Numbered from the stretch's first letter, positions 1 to 7,114 are shown. The stretch: DNA of 33,233 nt from Streptomyces sp. ADI95-17 (GCF_003846175.1 NZ_ML123046.1:504393-537625); one strand, 5' to 3'. The notes: generated by a model not told the origin, from the sequence alone. Program-made: numbers and translations.

Positions 1-248
1 GAGCCAGCGCCGGGTCCTGAGGTCGTTCGGCCTGCTGTGAGCAGGTGCGGCGCCACGGCCGCCTCGACCACCTGACGGCAGCTCGTCAAGGTCACGGTGG
101 CCCACTTGTGTCGCACATTGTGTGGATTGAGCCTTTCCCGGCCTGACGCTGATGGCCGCGTGTCGGACAGTTCCGAGGAACGACGAAGCTCCTGGTGGAC
201 GGGTTCTCGACCAAGATCGCCCGCAACCACCAGGAGTTACGTGCGTTT

Positions 249-404
249 GTCCGCCCGTCGTCGGTCGACCTGTCCAGTCGCACCCCGCGGTGCCTGACCG
301 AACGGCTCGCTGTGCGGCGTGGGGAGATCGGGACCCCGTGGCGGCGTCTTACCGCAGGTCGTCAGGCTCTCCTCGCCCTGGCCCGTCTGCGGTGCGGTGA
401 CACC
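249..404 (+). pseudogene. IS5-like transposase fragment (N-terminal part only)
   Basis: The translated stretch runs from about VRPSSVDLSSRT to WRRLTAGRQALLALARLRCGDT. It matches, from memory of the family, the N-terminal helix-turn-helix leader of the IS5-type DDE transposases common in Streptomyces. The similarity ends right after the CGDT residues. The rest of the open frame (to about 521) is arginine- and serine-rich noise, and no DDE catalytic core follows. I saw no terminal inverted repeats or target duplication. It is a dead relic, useful as a sign of past insertion next to the stress operon. Positions 1-248 and 405-540 contain nothing else I can support. Confidence 0.6.
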
Positions 405-540
405 CTCTTTCATGGCCGCGGTTCTCCTTCTCCCGTAGTGCGCCCCGATTCCGCAGGTGCTCTGGGCAGGGGCACTTCGTACCACTCGTCGAACCCTCCG
501 TCCCATGGCTCAAACCTCTGATAGATCCCACTAAAACGAA

Positions 541-546
541 TATAAT
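541..546 (+). promoter_or_regulatory. Possible -10 box before the Asp23 operon
   Basis: A perfect TATAAT sits in an unusually AT-rich patch (about 529-560) in otherwise GC-rich DNA, about 47 bases before the first Asp23 start codon. No convincing TTGACA-like -35 box is visible 16-18 bases upstream, so the responsible sigma factor is unclear. The ribosome site GGGAGGA lies at about 578-584. Confidence 0.35.
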
Positions 547-592
547 CCGGTTAAAGAGTGCTAGGTGATCTCCTTCAGGGAGGAATAGCCCG

Positions 593-1024
593 ATGACTGA
601 GAACACCGGCGGAATGCGCGACAGTGCGCCCGGCTCTCGCGGTCGGACGACCATTGCCGACGTGGTGGTAGAGAAGATCGCCGGAATGGCGGCTCGCGAT
701 GTGCTCGGCGTCCATGCCCTGGGTAGCGGATTTGCACGCTCGATGGGAACCATGCGGGAGCGGATGCCCGGCGCAGGCAGCGGCAAGTCCGTCACGCGCG
801 GGGTCAGTGTCGAGGTGGGAGAGCTGCAGGCGGCCATCGATCTGGAGATCGTCGTCGACTACGGCGTCTCAATCACGGACGTGGCCGGTGACGTGCGCGA
901 GAACGTGATCTCCGCAGTGGAGCGGATGGCGGGCCTGGAAGTCGTGGAAGTCAACATCGCGGTCAGCGATGTGAAGCTGCCCGACGAGGAGGACGAAGAG
1001 GAACAGCGGCAGCGGGTCCAGTAG
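593..1024 (+). CDS. Asp23/Gls24 family envelope stress protein
   Basis: This 143-residue protein has the Asp23/Gls24 pattern: an N-terminal helix with the VVVEKIAGMAARDVLGV motif (about residues 24-40), a beta strand IDLEIVVDYG (82-91), a helix DVAGDVRENVISAVERM, and a final strand VVEVNIAV (117-124). It has an acidic tail (DEEDEEEQ). Asp23 proteins are membrane-associated through the AmaP anchor and respond to envelope or alkaline stress in Gram-positive bacteria. The ATG at 593 has a good AGGA ribosome site. It is the first gene of a five-gene run that also includes an AmaP-like protein, which supports the assignment. Confidence 0.9.
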   Translation: MTENTGGMRDSAPGSRGRTTIADVVVEKIAGMAARDVLGVHALGSGFARSMGTMRERMPGAGSGKSVTRGVSVEVGELQAAIDLEIVVDYGVSITDVAGDVRENVISAVERMAGLEVVEVNIAVSDVKLPDEEDEEEQRQRVQ

Positions 1025-1062
1025 CCAAGGGGGAGAAGCCCGCTTGAGCGAAGGAGCGCGTG

Positions 1063-1290
1063 ATGAGCAAGGCTGAGGTCGGCTTGATTGCCGGAATGGC
1101 ACTGGGTTTCGCCGGGTACTTCGGTGGCTTCTGGGCCTTCCTGCTGGTGCTGGTACTGGGCGCCGTCGGGCTTGTCGCCGGGCGCTTGATGGAAGGTGAT
1201 CTTGAGCCGGGTGACTTCATCCGCCGCCGCCGTGACGACCACCAGCGGGTACGTGATAGCCGGCGACAGGCTCAGGGGGACTGGCGGTAG
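1063..1290 (+). CDS. Small membrane protein of the Asp23 operon
   Basis: This protein of about 75 residues has one long hydrophobic hairpin (GLIAGMALGFAGYFGGFWAF then LLVLVLGAVGLVAG, roughly residues 6-45) and an arginine-rich cytoplasmic tail (RRRRDDHQRVRDSRRQ). The form is that of DUF2273-like proteins that accompany Asp23. I chose ATG 1063 rather than GTG 1060 because AAGGAG at 1051-1056 is then spaced six bases away. Its stop codon TAG overlaps the GTG start of the next gene by one base, indicating translational coupling. A role as membrane partner of the neighbouring Asp23 proteins is inferred from context. Confidence 0.75.
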   Translation: MSKAEVGLIAGMALGFAGYFGGFWAFLLVLVLGAVGLVAGRLMEGDLEPGDFIRRRRDDHQRVRDSRRQAQGDWR

Positions 1291-1742
1291 TGACCAGTGA
1301 CGTCGATCGTCGGCCGGGCGTTCCTCGCAGAGAGCGGGGTGCGACCACCGTCTCCGACCATGCCGTCGCGAAGATCGCTTCCCACGTGGCCCGCGAGGCG
1401 TTGAGCCGGTTCACCGATGCGGCCCGCCGTGTACCGCCCGGCCACCGGACACCGCGCGTGACGACGTCTGTGCGGCGGGCACCGGAGCGGAAGGAGCACG
1501 CCGCAGGACGAGTCGGCGACACCGCCCATGGCCGTCCGGACATGCTCGGCGAGGTACGGATGCGTATCGCCGTGGAGCTGGGCTATCCGTCCGACATCGG
1601 GGCTCAGTGCGCTGCCGTGCGCCGCGAGGTCATCGAGCAGCTCAGGACATGGGCCGGCATTGACGTCTCCGAACTCACGGTGTCGGTCGAGAAGCTGCAC
1701 TCGGTGCACTCGCGGAACAGAGACCGGGAGAGAGTGAGATGA
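1290..1742 (+). CDS. Second Asp23/Gls24 family protein
   Basis: This 150-residue protein starts at GTG in the TAGTGA junction with the preceding gene. It keeps the Asp23 elements: VSDHAVAKIASHVAREAL (about 21-38), the strand MRIAVELGYPSDI (91-103), the helix AAVRREVIEQLRTWAGI, and the final strand VSELTVSVEKL. The segment between residues 45 and 85 is basic and poorly conserved, and the alanine/glycine turn seen in the first Asp23 protein is lost. It overlaps the next gene by four bases. Two Asp23 copies in one operon with AmaP is the usual actinobacterial arrangement. Confidence 0.85.
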   Translation: MTSDVDRRPGVPRRERGATTVSDHAVAKIASHVAREALSRFTDAARRVPPGHRTPRVTTSVRRAPERKEHAAGRVGDTAHGRPDMLGEVRMRIAVELGYPSDIGAQCAAVRREVIEQLRTWAGIDVSELTVSVEKLHSVHSRNRDRERVR

Positions 1743-2419
1743 GCGCGAACAGCAGGCGACAGCCGACCGGCGATGGCGACATTCCCTCCAGTACGGGACA
1801 GGCAACGTCATCCGCAGGTACCCCCGCTGGGGGCGCGACAGCAGCGGTCCGCGAATCGGGCCGGCCGGCGCGCCGCTTCTGGTCAGCGCGACGGATTCCC
1901 GCAGCCGTTGTGGCGCTGCTGTCCGTCGCAGGCATGGGGCTTCTCCTGTACGACGTGGTCTCGGTGCGGGCAGACCGGCCCGGGATGAGCTGGCGACGGC
2001 GGCTCGCCGAGGAACTGGCCACACGACCGCTGCATGACATCTGGATGATCGTCGGGGCCGCGGTGGCGATGGCTCTTGGCCTGTTGCTCTTCCTGCTGGC
2101 GGTGACGCCGGGACTGCGCAGAGTGCTACCCATGCGGCAGCCCACCGGAGTTGCCAGAACAGTGGAGGTCCACGCCGGGCTCGACCGCCACGCAGCCGCG
2201 CTGAATCTGCGCGACCGGGCCGTACGGGTGTCCGGTGTGCAATCGGCACGGGTCGATGTAGGCCGCCGGAAAGTCAGAGCCCGGGCACAGGCACATTTCC
2301 GCGATCTCAACGAGGTCCACGCGGATCTGGACGCCGTGCTGAGCGAAGCCGTGACGAACTTGGGCCTCGCCCGGAAGCCCACGCTGCACGTGCACGTCCG
2401 GCGCCCGAAGAAGGGGTGA
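1739..2419 (+). CDS. DUF6286 family membrane protein
   Basis: This 226-residue protein begins with a polar, low-complexity 45-residue leader. Two hydrophobic segments follow: PAAVVALLSVAGMGLLLYDVVSV (about 54-76) and MIVGAAVAMALGLLLFLLAV (about 102-121). After these comes a soluble domain with an Asp23-like alternation (RDRAVRVSGVQSARVDVGRRKVRARAQ), ending in LHVHVRRPKK. This is the layout of the DUF6286 proteins found in actinobacterial Asp23 operons; the family name is from memory. Start ATG overlaps the previous stop (ATGA). The biochemical function is unknown. Context suggests an envelope-stress role. Confidence 0.75.
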   Translation: MSANSRRQPTGDGDIPSSTGQATSSAGTPAGGATAAVRESGRPARRFWSARRIPAAVVALLSVAGMGLLLYDVVSVRADRPGMSWRRRLAEELATRPLHDIWMIVGAAVAMALGLLLFLLAVTPGLRRVLPMRQPTGVARTVEVHAGLDRHAAALNLRDRAVRVSGVQSARVDVGRRKVRARAQAHFRDLNEVHADLDAVLSEAVTNLGLARKPTLHVHVRRPKKG

Positions 2420-2427
2420 GGTGTCCC

Positions 2428-3024
2428 ATGCTCAAGGCAGTGAACCGGGTGTTGCTGGGGCTGCTCGGCCTTGGACTGTTCGCCCTGGGCGGCGGCGTGC
2501 TGCTCGGTGGGCTGGATCTGCAGCGCCACTGGGGGTTCGACATGCCGGGCTGGTGGCCCTTCCGAGGCCCGGAGGATGTCGTGTTGGGCACCTGGGGACG
2601 CACCCGGTGGCGGGAGGAGGGCTGGTGGTGGCCGGTTGTCATCGCGGTGCTCGTCGTGCTTCTCGCGCTGCTGCTTTGGTGGTTTCTGGCGCAGTTGCAC
2701 AGACACCGGCCGGGCCAGGTCCTCATCGAGAGCGAAGGTGATGTGGCGGCCCGACTCAATGCCCGTGCGCTGGAGGACGCAATCGAGGAGGAGGCGAAGG
2801 TGCTGGATGGGATCTCGCACGTTCATGTGCGGCTGACGGGCCGGCCTGCTGCTCCGGCCGCACGAGTACGGCTGTTGCTCGAACCTCACGCAGAACCGGT
2901 GCGGACTCTGGAGCGACTGAGCGGGGAAACGCTCCCAGACGCACGGGACTCGGCAGGCCTGGACCGCCTGCCGTCGGAGGTCCGGCTCCGGGAGGTCCGC
3001 CACCGCTCCCACCGTGTCGTCTAA
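2428..3024 (+). CDS. amaP: Alkaline shock response membrane anchor AmaP-like protein
   Basis: This protein of 198 residues has an N-terminal membrane helix (VNRVLLGLLGLGLFALGGG), a tryptophan-rich extracytoplasmic loop, a second helix (VVIAVLVVLLALLLWWFLAQL, about residues 73-93) and a cytoplasmic Asp23-like domain. That domain contains ALEDAIEEEAKVLDGI and the strand HVHVRLTG. This is the AmaP layout, in which the protein anchors Asp23 at the membrane. I prefer ATG 2428 over GTG 2416 because the TGAGGTG at 2416-2422 is then usable as ribosome site. It closes the five-gene operon. The next 180 bases hold no gene that I can support. Confidence 0.8.
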   Translation: MLKAVNRVLLGLLGLGLFALGGGVLLGGLDLQRHWGFDMPGWWPFRGPEDVVLGTWGRTRWREEGWWWPVVIAVLVVLLALLLWWFLAQLHRHRPGQVLIESEGDVAARLNARALEDAIEEEAKVLDGISHVHVRLTGRPAAPAARVRLLLEPHAEPVRTLERLSGETLPDARDSAGLDRLPSEVRLREVRHRSHRVV

Positions 3025-3204
3025 GGGCTGTCCATGGGGGATCGGTGCGGCACGGGTGTGGTGATCTTGAACGAGTGAGGCCTTCTGGTTCGGTGTGGAC
3101 TGCGATACCTCCTCCACCGGCAGGAGGCTCTCCCGCAGGGTCTGCATCGCCACATATACGTGTGAGGCGCATACTGAAAAGACCTGGGAGAAACGGAGGA
3201 CGCC

Positions 3205-3360
3205 ATGATCATCCTCGGCGTCATTCTGCTGGTCATCGGTTTGGTGGCCGGCATATCGATCCTGTGGACGATAGGCATCGTGCTCGTCGCGATCGGCATT
3301 GTTCTTTGGATCCTGGGCGCTGTCGGGCATGCGGTGGGCGGTCGACGGCATTATTGGTAG
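3205..3360 (+). CDS. DUF6131 family 51-residue hydrophobic protein
   Basis: This very short gene encodes 51 residues: an N-terminal hydrophobic segment (IILGVILLVIGLVAGISIL), a second one (TIGIVLVAIGIVLWILGAVG) and the ending GGRRHYW. The two helices and the HYW C-terminus are the signature of the DUF6131 family as I remember it from Streptomyces. The ATG follows AACGGAGGACGCC, an excellent ribosome site (GGAGG). A diverged second copy lies on the opposite strand at 6959-7114 and is broken. The function is unknown; it is probably an inner membrane peptide. The conserved length and ending in both copies argue that this is a real gene. Confidence 0.75.
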   Translation: MIILGVILLVIGLVAGISILWTIGIVLVAIGIVLWILGAVGHAVGGRRHYW

Positions 3361-3423
3361 TGCTGCTTAATCCCGGTGTGCTCGGGTGCCGCGTGCTGTT
3401 CGGCATCCTGGATGGAAGCACAC

Positions 3424-3847
3424 ATGGCTGTACGTCATAAGCTCATCGCCCGGGGGCCGTCCGTGCTCTGGGCGGTTCTGGAGGACGAGAGCCGTTACGC
3501 GGACTGGGTGGTGGGGACCTTGGACTCCGCCCCGGGCAACGGGCGTTGGCCGGAATTCGGATCGTCGATCAAGTACACGGTGTTGTGGGGCTGAAGGAGT
3601 TCCACGGACATACGACGGTTCGTCGCCTCGATGCGCCGAACGCGTTGGAACTCGAAGCGCACGGAGGGTCGTTGGGTGCGGCACGGATCGCCTTCGACAT
3701 CCGGCCGTGGGGCGACAAGACCTTGGTCATTCGCGACGAGCATCCGCTGTAGACGCTTTTGCGTAGATCCGGCACCGCAGCATGCTGCGGCGACTTGTGG
3801 AAGTCGTCGAAGGAATACCCCAGGACACGGGGCGAGCGAAAGGCTGA
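3424..3847 (+). pseudogene. Broken SRPBCC (polyketide cyclase-like) gene
   Basis: Three reading frames together spell one SRPBCC protein. Frame one (from ATG 3424) gives MAVRHKLIARGPSVLWAVL...YADWVVGT...GSSIKYTV. A frameshift near 3582-3597 moves the match to the second frame: KEFHGHTTVRRL...IRPWGDKTLVIRDEHPL, ending at TAG 3750-3752. The C-terminal helix then reappears in a third frame: VDAF, TAG at 3764-3766, then IRHRSMLRRLVEVVE, ending at TGA 3845. A short piece between DEHPL and VDAF also seems deleted. At least one frameshift, one deletion and an extra stop mean that no functional protein is made. Family function would be binding of a hydrophobic ligand. Confidence 0.75.
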
Positions 3848-3889
3848 GGGGGTCAGCCTCAACAGCGCATCAGCTGACCGGGTCCCGTA

Positions 3890-4200
3890 GATGGCAATAC
3901 GCTCGGCTGGGGTTTCCCAGTCGAGCGTCTTTCGTGGTCGGCTGTTGAGTCCGGCAGCCACCGCTTCCGGCCGCTCAGGTGTCTGCGACGAGAAGCCAAT
4001 GTCCTTGGGAAAGTTCTGTCGCAGAAGGCCGTTGGTGTTCCCCTTCGAGCCGCGCTGCCAGGGGCTCGCCGTGTAGCAGCAGTAGACCGAATGTCTGTGG
4101 CCTTGGTGCACGGCTGGTGAGCAGCCATCTCCACGCCCTGGCCCCAGGCCGGGGAACGCCACAGGTGCGGCGGAAGGAATTGATCGGTCACGGCGAAAGC
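3890..4200 (-). pseudogene. IS30-family transposase remnant (C-terminal part, frameshifted)
   Basis: Reading the minus strand, one frame gives FLPPHLWRSPAWGQGVEMAAHQ...TKATDI, which matches the LTWDQGxEMA region of IS30 transposases. A frameshift at about 4090 then gives YCCYTASPWQRG, GNTNGLLRQNFPKDI and NSRPRKTLDWETPAERI in a second frame. These are the classical IS30 end motifs (SPWQRGxNENxNGLLRxxFPK and RPRKxLxxxTPxE). Key changes include the N of the usual NEN, replaced by K-G. The N-terminal half and any terminal repeats are missing. It lies directly behind the broken SRPBCC gene and may have caused that damage. Confidence 0.8.
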
Positions 4201-4538
4201 GATACGGGGGCAAGAGCACTGTGGACACACGGCAGATGACGGATGGGCTCGTGCCGTCGTCCGCTATACCGCCAAAACATCGCCCCACAGCGGCCGCCCA
4301 CCCCGGCTGATGTGCCCGCCGGCTCCGCTCAAGGTGCGAGGCGCCCGATACCGATCAGACTTGAATGCATGGCAGAAGAACGACAGCCCCGCGGCGAAAA
4401 CCACGACTTGCGAGGCGCGACGGAGCGATTTGGAACAGCGCACCGTGAACACGTCGAGCTGCGTCCTGAGAGTCTGCTGCCCTGTTGCGAATTCGTCGCC
4501 GCTGCAGGAACTCACGTTCAGGCCGCCGGAGTCCGACC
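4201..4538. other. Stretch with no recognisable gene
   Basis: An open frame on the plus strand (from ATG 4370, MAEERQPRGENHD...) runs into the gvpG remnant but resembles no family I know. Codon third positions are not strongly GC, which is unlike the true genes nearby. It may be a decayed gvp gene upstream of gvpG, or junk between the IS30 remnant and gvpG. I do not call it. Confidence 0.4.
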
Positions 4539-4782
4539 ATGGGACTGATCACGGGACTGCTCACGCTCCCCATCGCGCCGGTCCGCGGTCTGATCGGGGT
4601 GGCGGAAGCTCCGCGACACTGCCGAGTGCGAACTGCACGGCTCAGGAGTGCTCCGCGCCCAGCTGGCTTTATTGAAACGGGAACTTGAAGACGGATATTT
4701 CGACACGGAGGGAGTTCGAACCGGGAAGAGGAAAGGTTGCTCGACCGGCCAGGTCGGCCCCGCACCGAACGATCGAAGGTGA
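4539..4782 (+). pseudogene. Broken gvpG (gas vesicle protein GvpG)
   Basis: From ATG 4539 the frame reads MGLITGLLTLPIAPVRGLIGVAE, nearly the same as the start of the intact GvpG at 9111 (MGLLTQLATLPLAPVRGVAW). A frameshift near 4605 follows. The second frame continues the family pattern: KLRDTAECELHG, RAQLALLKRELEDGYFDTE. A further shift near 4705-4717 is needed to recover REEERLLDRP, the counterpart of the REDELLDRL end. So two or more indels disrupt a once complete gene. It sits immediately before gvpY, which is where gvpG stands in standard Streptomyces clusters. Its position therefore records the older gene order. Confidence 0.75.
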
Positions 4783-4789
4783 CGCACTC

Positions 4790-5599
4790 ATGGATGACAC
4801 GGCCAAGGTGACCCTCGCGGCTGCAGTAGTGGGCGGCTATGTGCTGGGCCGGACGAAAAAGGGCCGGCTGGCCCTGACCATTGCAACGTACCTGGCAGGG
4901 AGACGATTCGGCCTTGAACCCCGACAGCTTGCAGCCGAAGGGATGCGCAGACTAGGAGAGATCCCCCAGTTCGCCGAGCTGCAGGAGCAGCTGAAAGGGG
5001 AAGTCTTCGACGCAGGCCGTAAGGCAGTGGCCGCCGCTGCCGACCGGGGCATGAGTTCGCTTGCCGACGCCATCGGCGACCGTACGGCCCGGCTCGGCGA
5101 GAAGCAGGATGAGGGGGAGGAAGAGGGGGACGAGGAGGAGCACGAGCTGGAAGAGGGGGGCGCAGAGTACGAGGAAGAGGAGGAACCGGAAGAGGAAGAG
5201 CCGGAGGCCGAGTACGAAGAGGGCGAGGCTGAGGAAGAGGAGGAGCAGCCGGAAGAGGAATACGAGGAGGAAGAGGAAGAGCCGGAAGCGAGGCAGCCGA
5301 AGCAGCGCCGTAGTTCTCGTCAATCAGCCCAGCCCAGAGGAGGCGCGGCGCGGAAGAAGGCTGCTCCTGCCAGTGGAGAGAAGCCTCGGACGGCCAAGAA
5401 GTCTGCCGCCCGGAAGGCGGCCCCGGCGAAGAAGGCGGCTGCGAAGAAATCTGCGTCGGCCAGGAAGCCTGCCGCCCGGAAGGCGGCCCCGGCGAAGAAG
5501 ACGGCTGCGAAGAAGACCGCTCCGGCCAAGAAGTCCGCCGCCCGGAAGACGACGTCGTCGAAGCGAGCAGCGTCCAAGCGCGCCGATCGTCGGAGGTAG
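4790..5599 (+). CDS. gvpY: GvpY-like gas vesicle cluster protein with acidic and histone-H1-like tails
   Basis: This protein has 269 residues from ATG 4790 (GAAGG at 4775-4779). Residues 1-100 form a conserved domain: AAVVGGYVLGRTKKGRLALT, then IPQFAELQEQLKGEV and DRGMSSLADAIGDR. This matches the Streptomyces gvp-linked protein that databases often call DNA primase, a name the sequence does not justify. Residues about 107-168 are almost pure Glu/Asp with Tyr. Residues 170-269 are a Lys/Ala/Arg tail with repeats of the type AARKAAPAKK, like histone H1. Upstream ATG or frame extension to 4685 runs over the gvpG remnant and is unlikely. The gvpY name is by position before gvpZ. It may bind gas vesicles, membrane or nucleic acid; that is unproven. 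Confidence 0.7.
   Translation: MDDTAKVTLAAAVVGGYVLGRTKKGRLALTIATYLAGRRFGLEPRQLAAEGMRRLGEIPQFAELQEQLKGEVFDAGRKAVAAAADRGMSSLADAIGDRTARLGEKQDEGEEEGDEEEHELEEGGAEYEEEEEPEEEEPEAEYEEGEAEEEEEQPEEEYEEEEEEPEARQPKQRRSSRQSAQPRGGAARKKAAPASGEKPRTAKKSAARKAAPAKKAAAKKSASARKPAARKAAPAKKTAAKKTAPAKKSAARKTTSSKRAASKRADRRR
5403..5534 (+). repeat. 66-bp tandem repeat in the gvpY basic tail
   Basis: Two near-identical 66-base units (5403-5468 and 5469-5534) each encode a 22-residue block starting with (S/P)AARKAAPAKK. A third, degenerate unit follows. The longest exact part covers about 30 bases beginning CTGCCGCCCGGAAGG. Such repeats can expand or contract by slippage, so tail length may vary between strains. Confidence 0.75.
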
Positions 5600-5605
5600 C
5601 CAGTC

Positions 5606-6688
5606 ATGACCAGGACGGAAACAGACCAGCCCACGGCACAAATGTCGGGTGCGGACCGGCTTCGCGAAGAGGCGTCCAACTTCCTCAGTGCACAGGTGGA
5701 GAGGCTCGCCGAGAAGGCGGGCGACAAACTGACCGATGTCACTGGGCAGCTCACCGATGTGGCCGAGACCGGATCGCTTCCCGCGATCGGCTCCCGTATT
5801 CTCCAGGGCGATTCCCCGCTGAAGGCATTCGTCGGAGAGAAAGCCAAGGGCGTCAAGGACAATGTCGTGGGGAAGGTCAAAGAAGCGTTCGGTGGAGGAA
5901 AGGGGAAACGCAAGTCGAGCGGCGGCAAGGTCATGAACATCATCGAGGTTCTCGATGTGGGAGTTCCCCTGCGTGTCGCGTACGACCACTGGACGCAGTA
6001 CGACCAGTTCAGCAGCTTCGCGAAGGGTGTTCGCGATGTCTCGAAGAGCGATGAGATGTCCAGTGACTGGAAGGTCAAGGTCGGCCCATCCTCGCGCGGC
6101 TTCAAAGCGACTGTCCAGGAACAGATTCCCGACGACCGCATCGTTTGGACATCCGAGGGGGCCAAGGGAACTACCCGTGGTGCGGTCAGTTTTCATGAGC
6201 TGGCACCCAGCCTGACTCGAATCGTCCTGGTCGTGGAGTACTACCCGTCCGGGTTCTTCGAGAAGACGGGCAACCTGTGGCGCGCCCAAGGGCGCCGAAT
6301 GCGACTCGACTTCAAGCACTTTCAGCGATACGTCACCCTTGCCCAGGAAGAGCCCGAGGGCTGGCGCGGTGAAATCAGGGACGGCGAAGTCGTCGTGTCC
6401 CACGAAGACGCCATGGAAGAAGAGGCCGCCGAGCAGGAGGACTCACAAGACGAGGAGTCCGAGGACGAGGACTACGAGGAGGAGCCCGAGGACTACGAGC
6501 CCGAAGGCGAAGACTACGAGGACGAGGACGAGCCCGACGAGGAAGACTACGAAGACGAGGACGAGGACGAAGAGGAAGGCGAATACGAGGACGAGGACGA
6601 GGACGAGGACGAAGAGGACGAGGACGAAGAGGAAGAGGAAGAGGAAGAGGACGTAACCCCCTCCCGGGGGCAGGGACGACAGCGGTGA
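5606..6688 (+). CDS. gvpZ: GvpZ-like SRPBCC protein with long acidic tail
   Basis: This 360-residue protein has three parts. Residues 1-105 are a charged helical region (ADRLREEASNFLSAQVERLAEKAGDKL). Residues about 108-247 form an SRPBCC/polyketide cyclase-like domain: VMNIIEVLDVGVPLRVAYDHWTQ is the first strand and helix, with VWTSEGAKGTTRGAVSFHEL later and WRAQGRRMRLDFKHFQRY as the C-terminal helix. Residues about 268-350 are an extreme Asp/Glu/Tyr tail. The gene starts six bases after gvpY, so the two are co-transcribed. Streptomyces gvp clusters carry such a cyclase-like gene (gvpZ) after gvpY. Its ligand is unknown. The acidic tail is unusually long. Confidence 0.75.
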   Translation: MTRTETDQPTAQMSGADRLREEASNFLSAQVERLAEKAGDKLTDVTGQLTDVAETGSLPAIGSRILQGDSPLKAFVGEKAKGVKDNVVGKVKEAFGGGKGKRKSSGGKVMNIIEVLDVGVPLRVAYDHWTQYDQFSSFAKGVRDVSKSDEMSSDWKVKVGPSSRGFKATVQEQIPDDRIVWTSEGAKGTTRGAVSFHELAPSLTRIVLVVEYYPSGFFEKTGNLWRAQGRRMRLDFKHFQRYVTLAQEEPEGWRGEIRDGEVVVSHEDAMEEEAAEQEDSQDEESEDEDYEEEPEDYEPEGEDYEDEDEPDEEDYEDEDEDEEEGEYEDEDEDEDEEDEDEEEEEEEEDVTPSRGQGRQR

Positions 6689-6711
6689 CGCCGTGACTTG
6701 CGTCGCCTTCA

Positions 6712-6726
6712 GGTAGGGGGCCTACC
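6712..6726. terminator. Hairpin after gvpZ
   Basis: The sequence GGTAGG-GGG-CCTACC forms a 6-bp perfect stem with a 3-base loop, 24 bases after the gvpZ stop. No T-run follows, as is common in Streptomyces. It lies between gvpZ and the opposing DUF6131 remnant, so it could serve both strands. Confidence 0.35.
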
Positions 6727-6793
6727 CGTCTCGGGACCGCAGACCACCAATTTTGTCGGGCCGCAGCCTGGCGTTGTGGAAGCTGGAAATCCC

Positions 6794-6829
6794 GGAATCA
6801 GTCGGGCTGGAGGAATCAGTCGGGCTGGA
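6794..6829. repeat. Exact 18-bp tandem duplication
   Basis: The unit GGAATCAGTCGGGCTGGA occurs twice in a row (6794-6811 and 6812-6829) with no mismatch, between gvpZ and the DUF6131 remnant. It is a multiple of three and would keep frame if coding, but I see no gene there on the plus strand. Confidence 0.85.
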
Positions 6830-6956
6830 GCACACACAGCGCCGAAATGACCGCAGGCGGCGCCTCGCCAAGGTCGGCCTCCACATAGGTGCGGACCGCC
6901 TGAACGTGCTCATCCACGTCGTCGCCACAGACGACGTGGATGGCGAGACTCTGCCG
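6816..6956 (-). pseudogene. Possible Asp23-like C-terminal fragment
   Basis: Minus-strand frame after the DUF6131 remnant reads ARQSLAIHVVCGDDVDEHVQ, AVRTYVEADLGE and AVISALCVLQPD, then stops. The strand-helix-strand order and codon bias look coding and resemble the end of an Asp23 domain. There is no start codon with ribosome site and no N-terminal half. It may instead be an unrelated short gene or chance. I give it little weight. Confidence 0.25.
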
Positions 6957-6958
6957 GG

Positions 6959-7114
6959 CTACCAGTAGTGCCTTTGACCAGCGACCGCGTGCCCCAGAGA
7001 ACCCAAGATCCACAAGATAACCCCGATAACCGCGAGAACTATCCCGATTGCTCACAGTATGGAGATGCCGGTCACGAACCCGGCGACAAGCAAGATGATT
7101 CCGGGAATGATCAC
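6959..7114 (-). pseudogene. DUF6131 gene interrupted by one in-frame TGA
   Basis: Reading the minus strand from GTG 7114, with GGAG six bases upstream, the frame gives MIIPGIILLVAGFVTGISIL, then TGA (7054-7052), then AIGIVLAVIGVILWILGSLG and QRHYW, ending in TAG at 6959. Length is exactly 52 codons, as in the intact copy at 3205-3360. The stop stands where the intact copy has Trp (TGG). All other parts of the family pattern survive, so this is a very recent nonsense change or a sequence error. DNA identity with the intact copy is only moderate, so this is an old paralogue rather than a fresh duplication. Confidence 0.75.

Noticed and set aside
1675..3351. Long minus-strand open frame (558 residues) opposite the Asp23 operon
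   Set aside because: It lies antisense to well-supported genes. Its composition (Arg, Ser, Pro, Gln) is the usual shadow of GC-rich coding DNA, with no family motif.
4685..4789. Longer N-terminus for gvpY
   Set aside because: This part overlaps the tail of the gvpG remnant and lacks the conserved start. ATG 4790 has the better ribosome site.
5324..6403. Minus-strand frames opposite gvpY/gvpZ
   Set aside because: Leucine- and arginine-rich mirror of the acidic and basic tails; no ribosome site or family pattern.
7052..7054. TGA as selenocysteine codon
   Set aside because: The paralogue has Trp here, not Cys, and DUF6131 is not a redox family. No SECIS-like stem is evident next to it.
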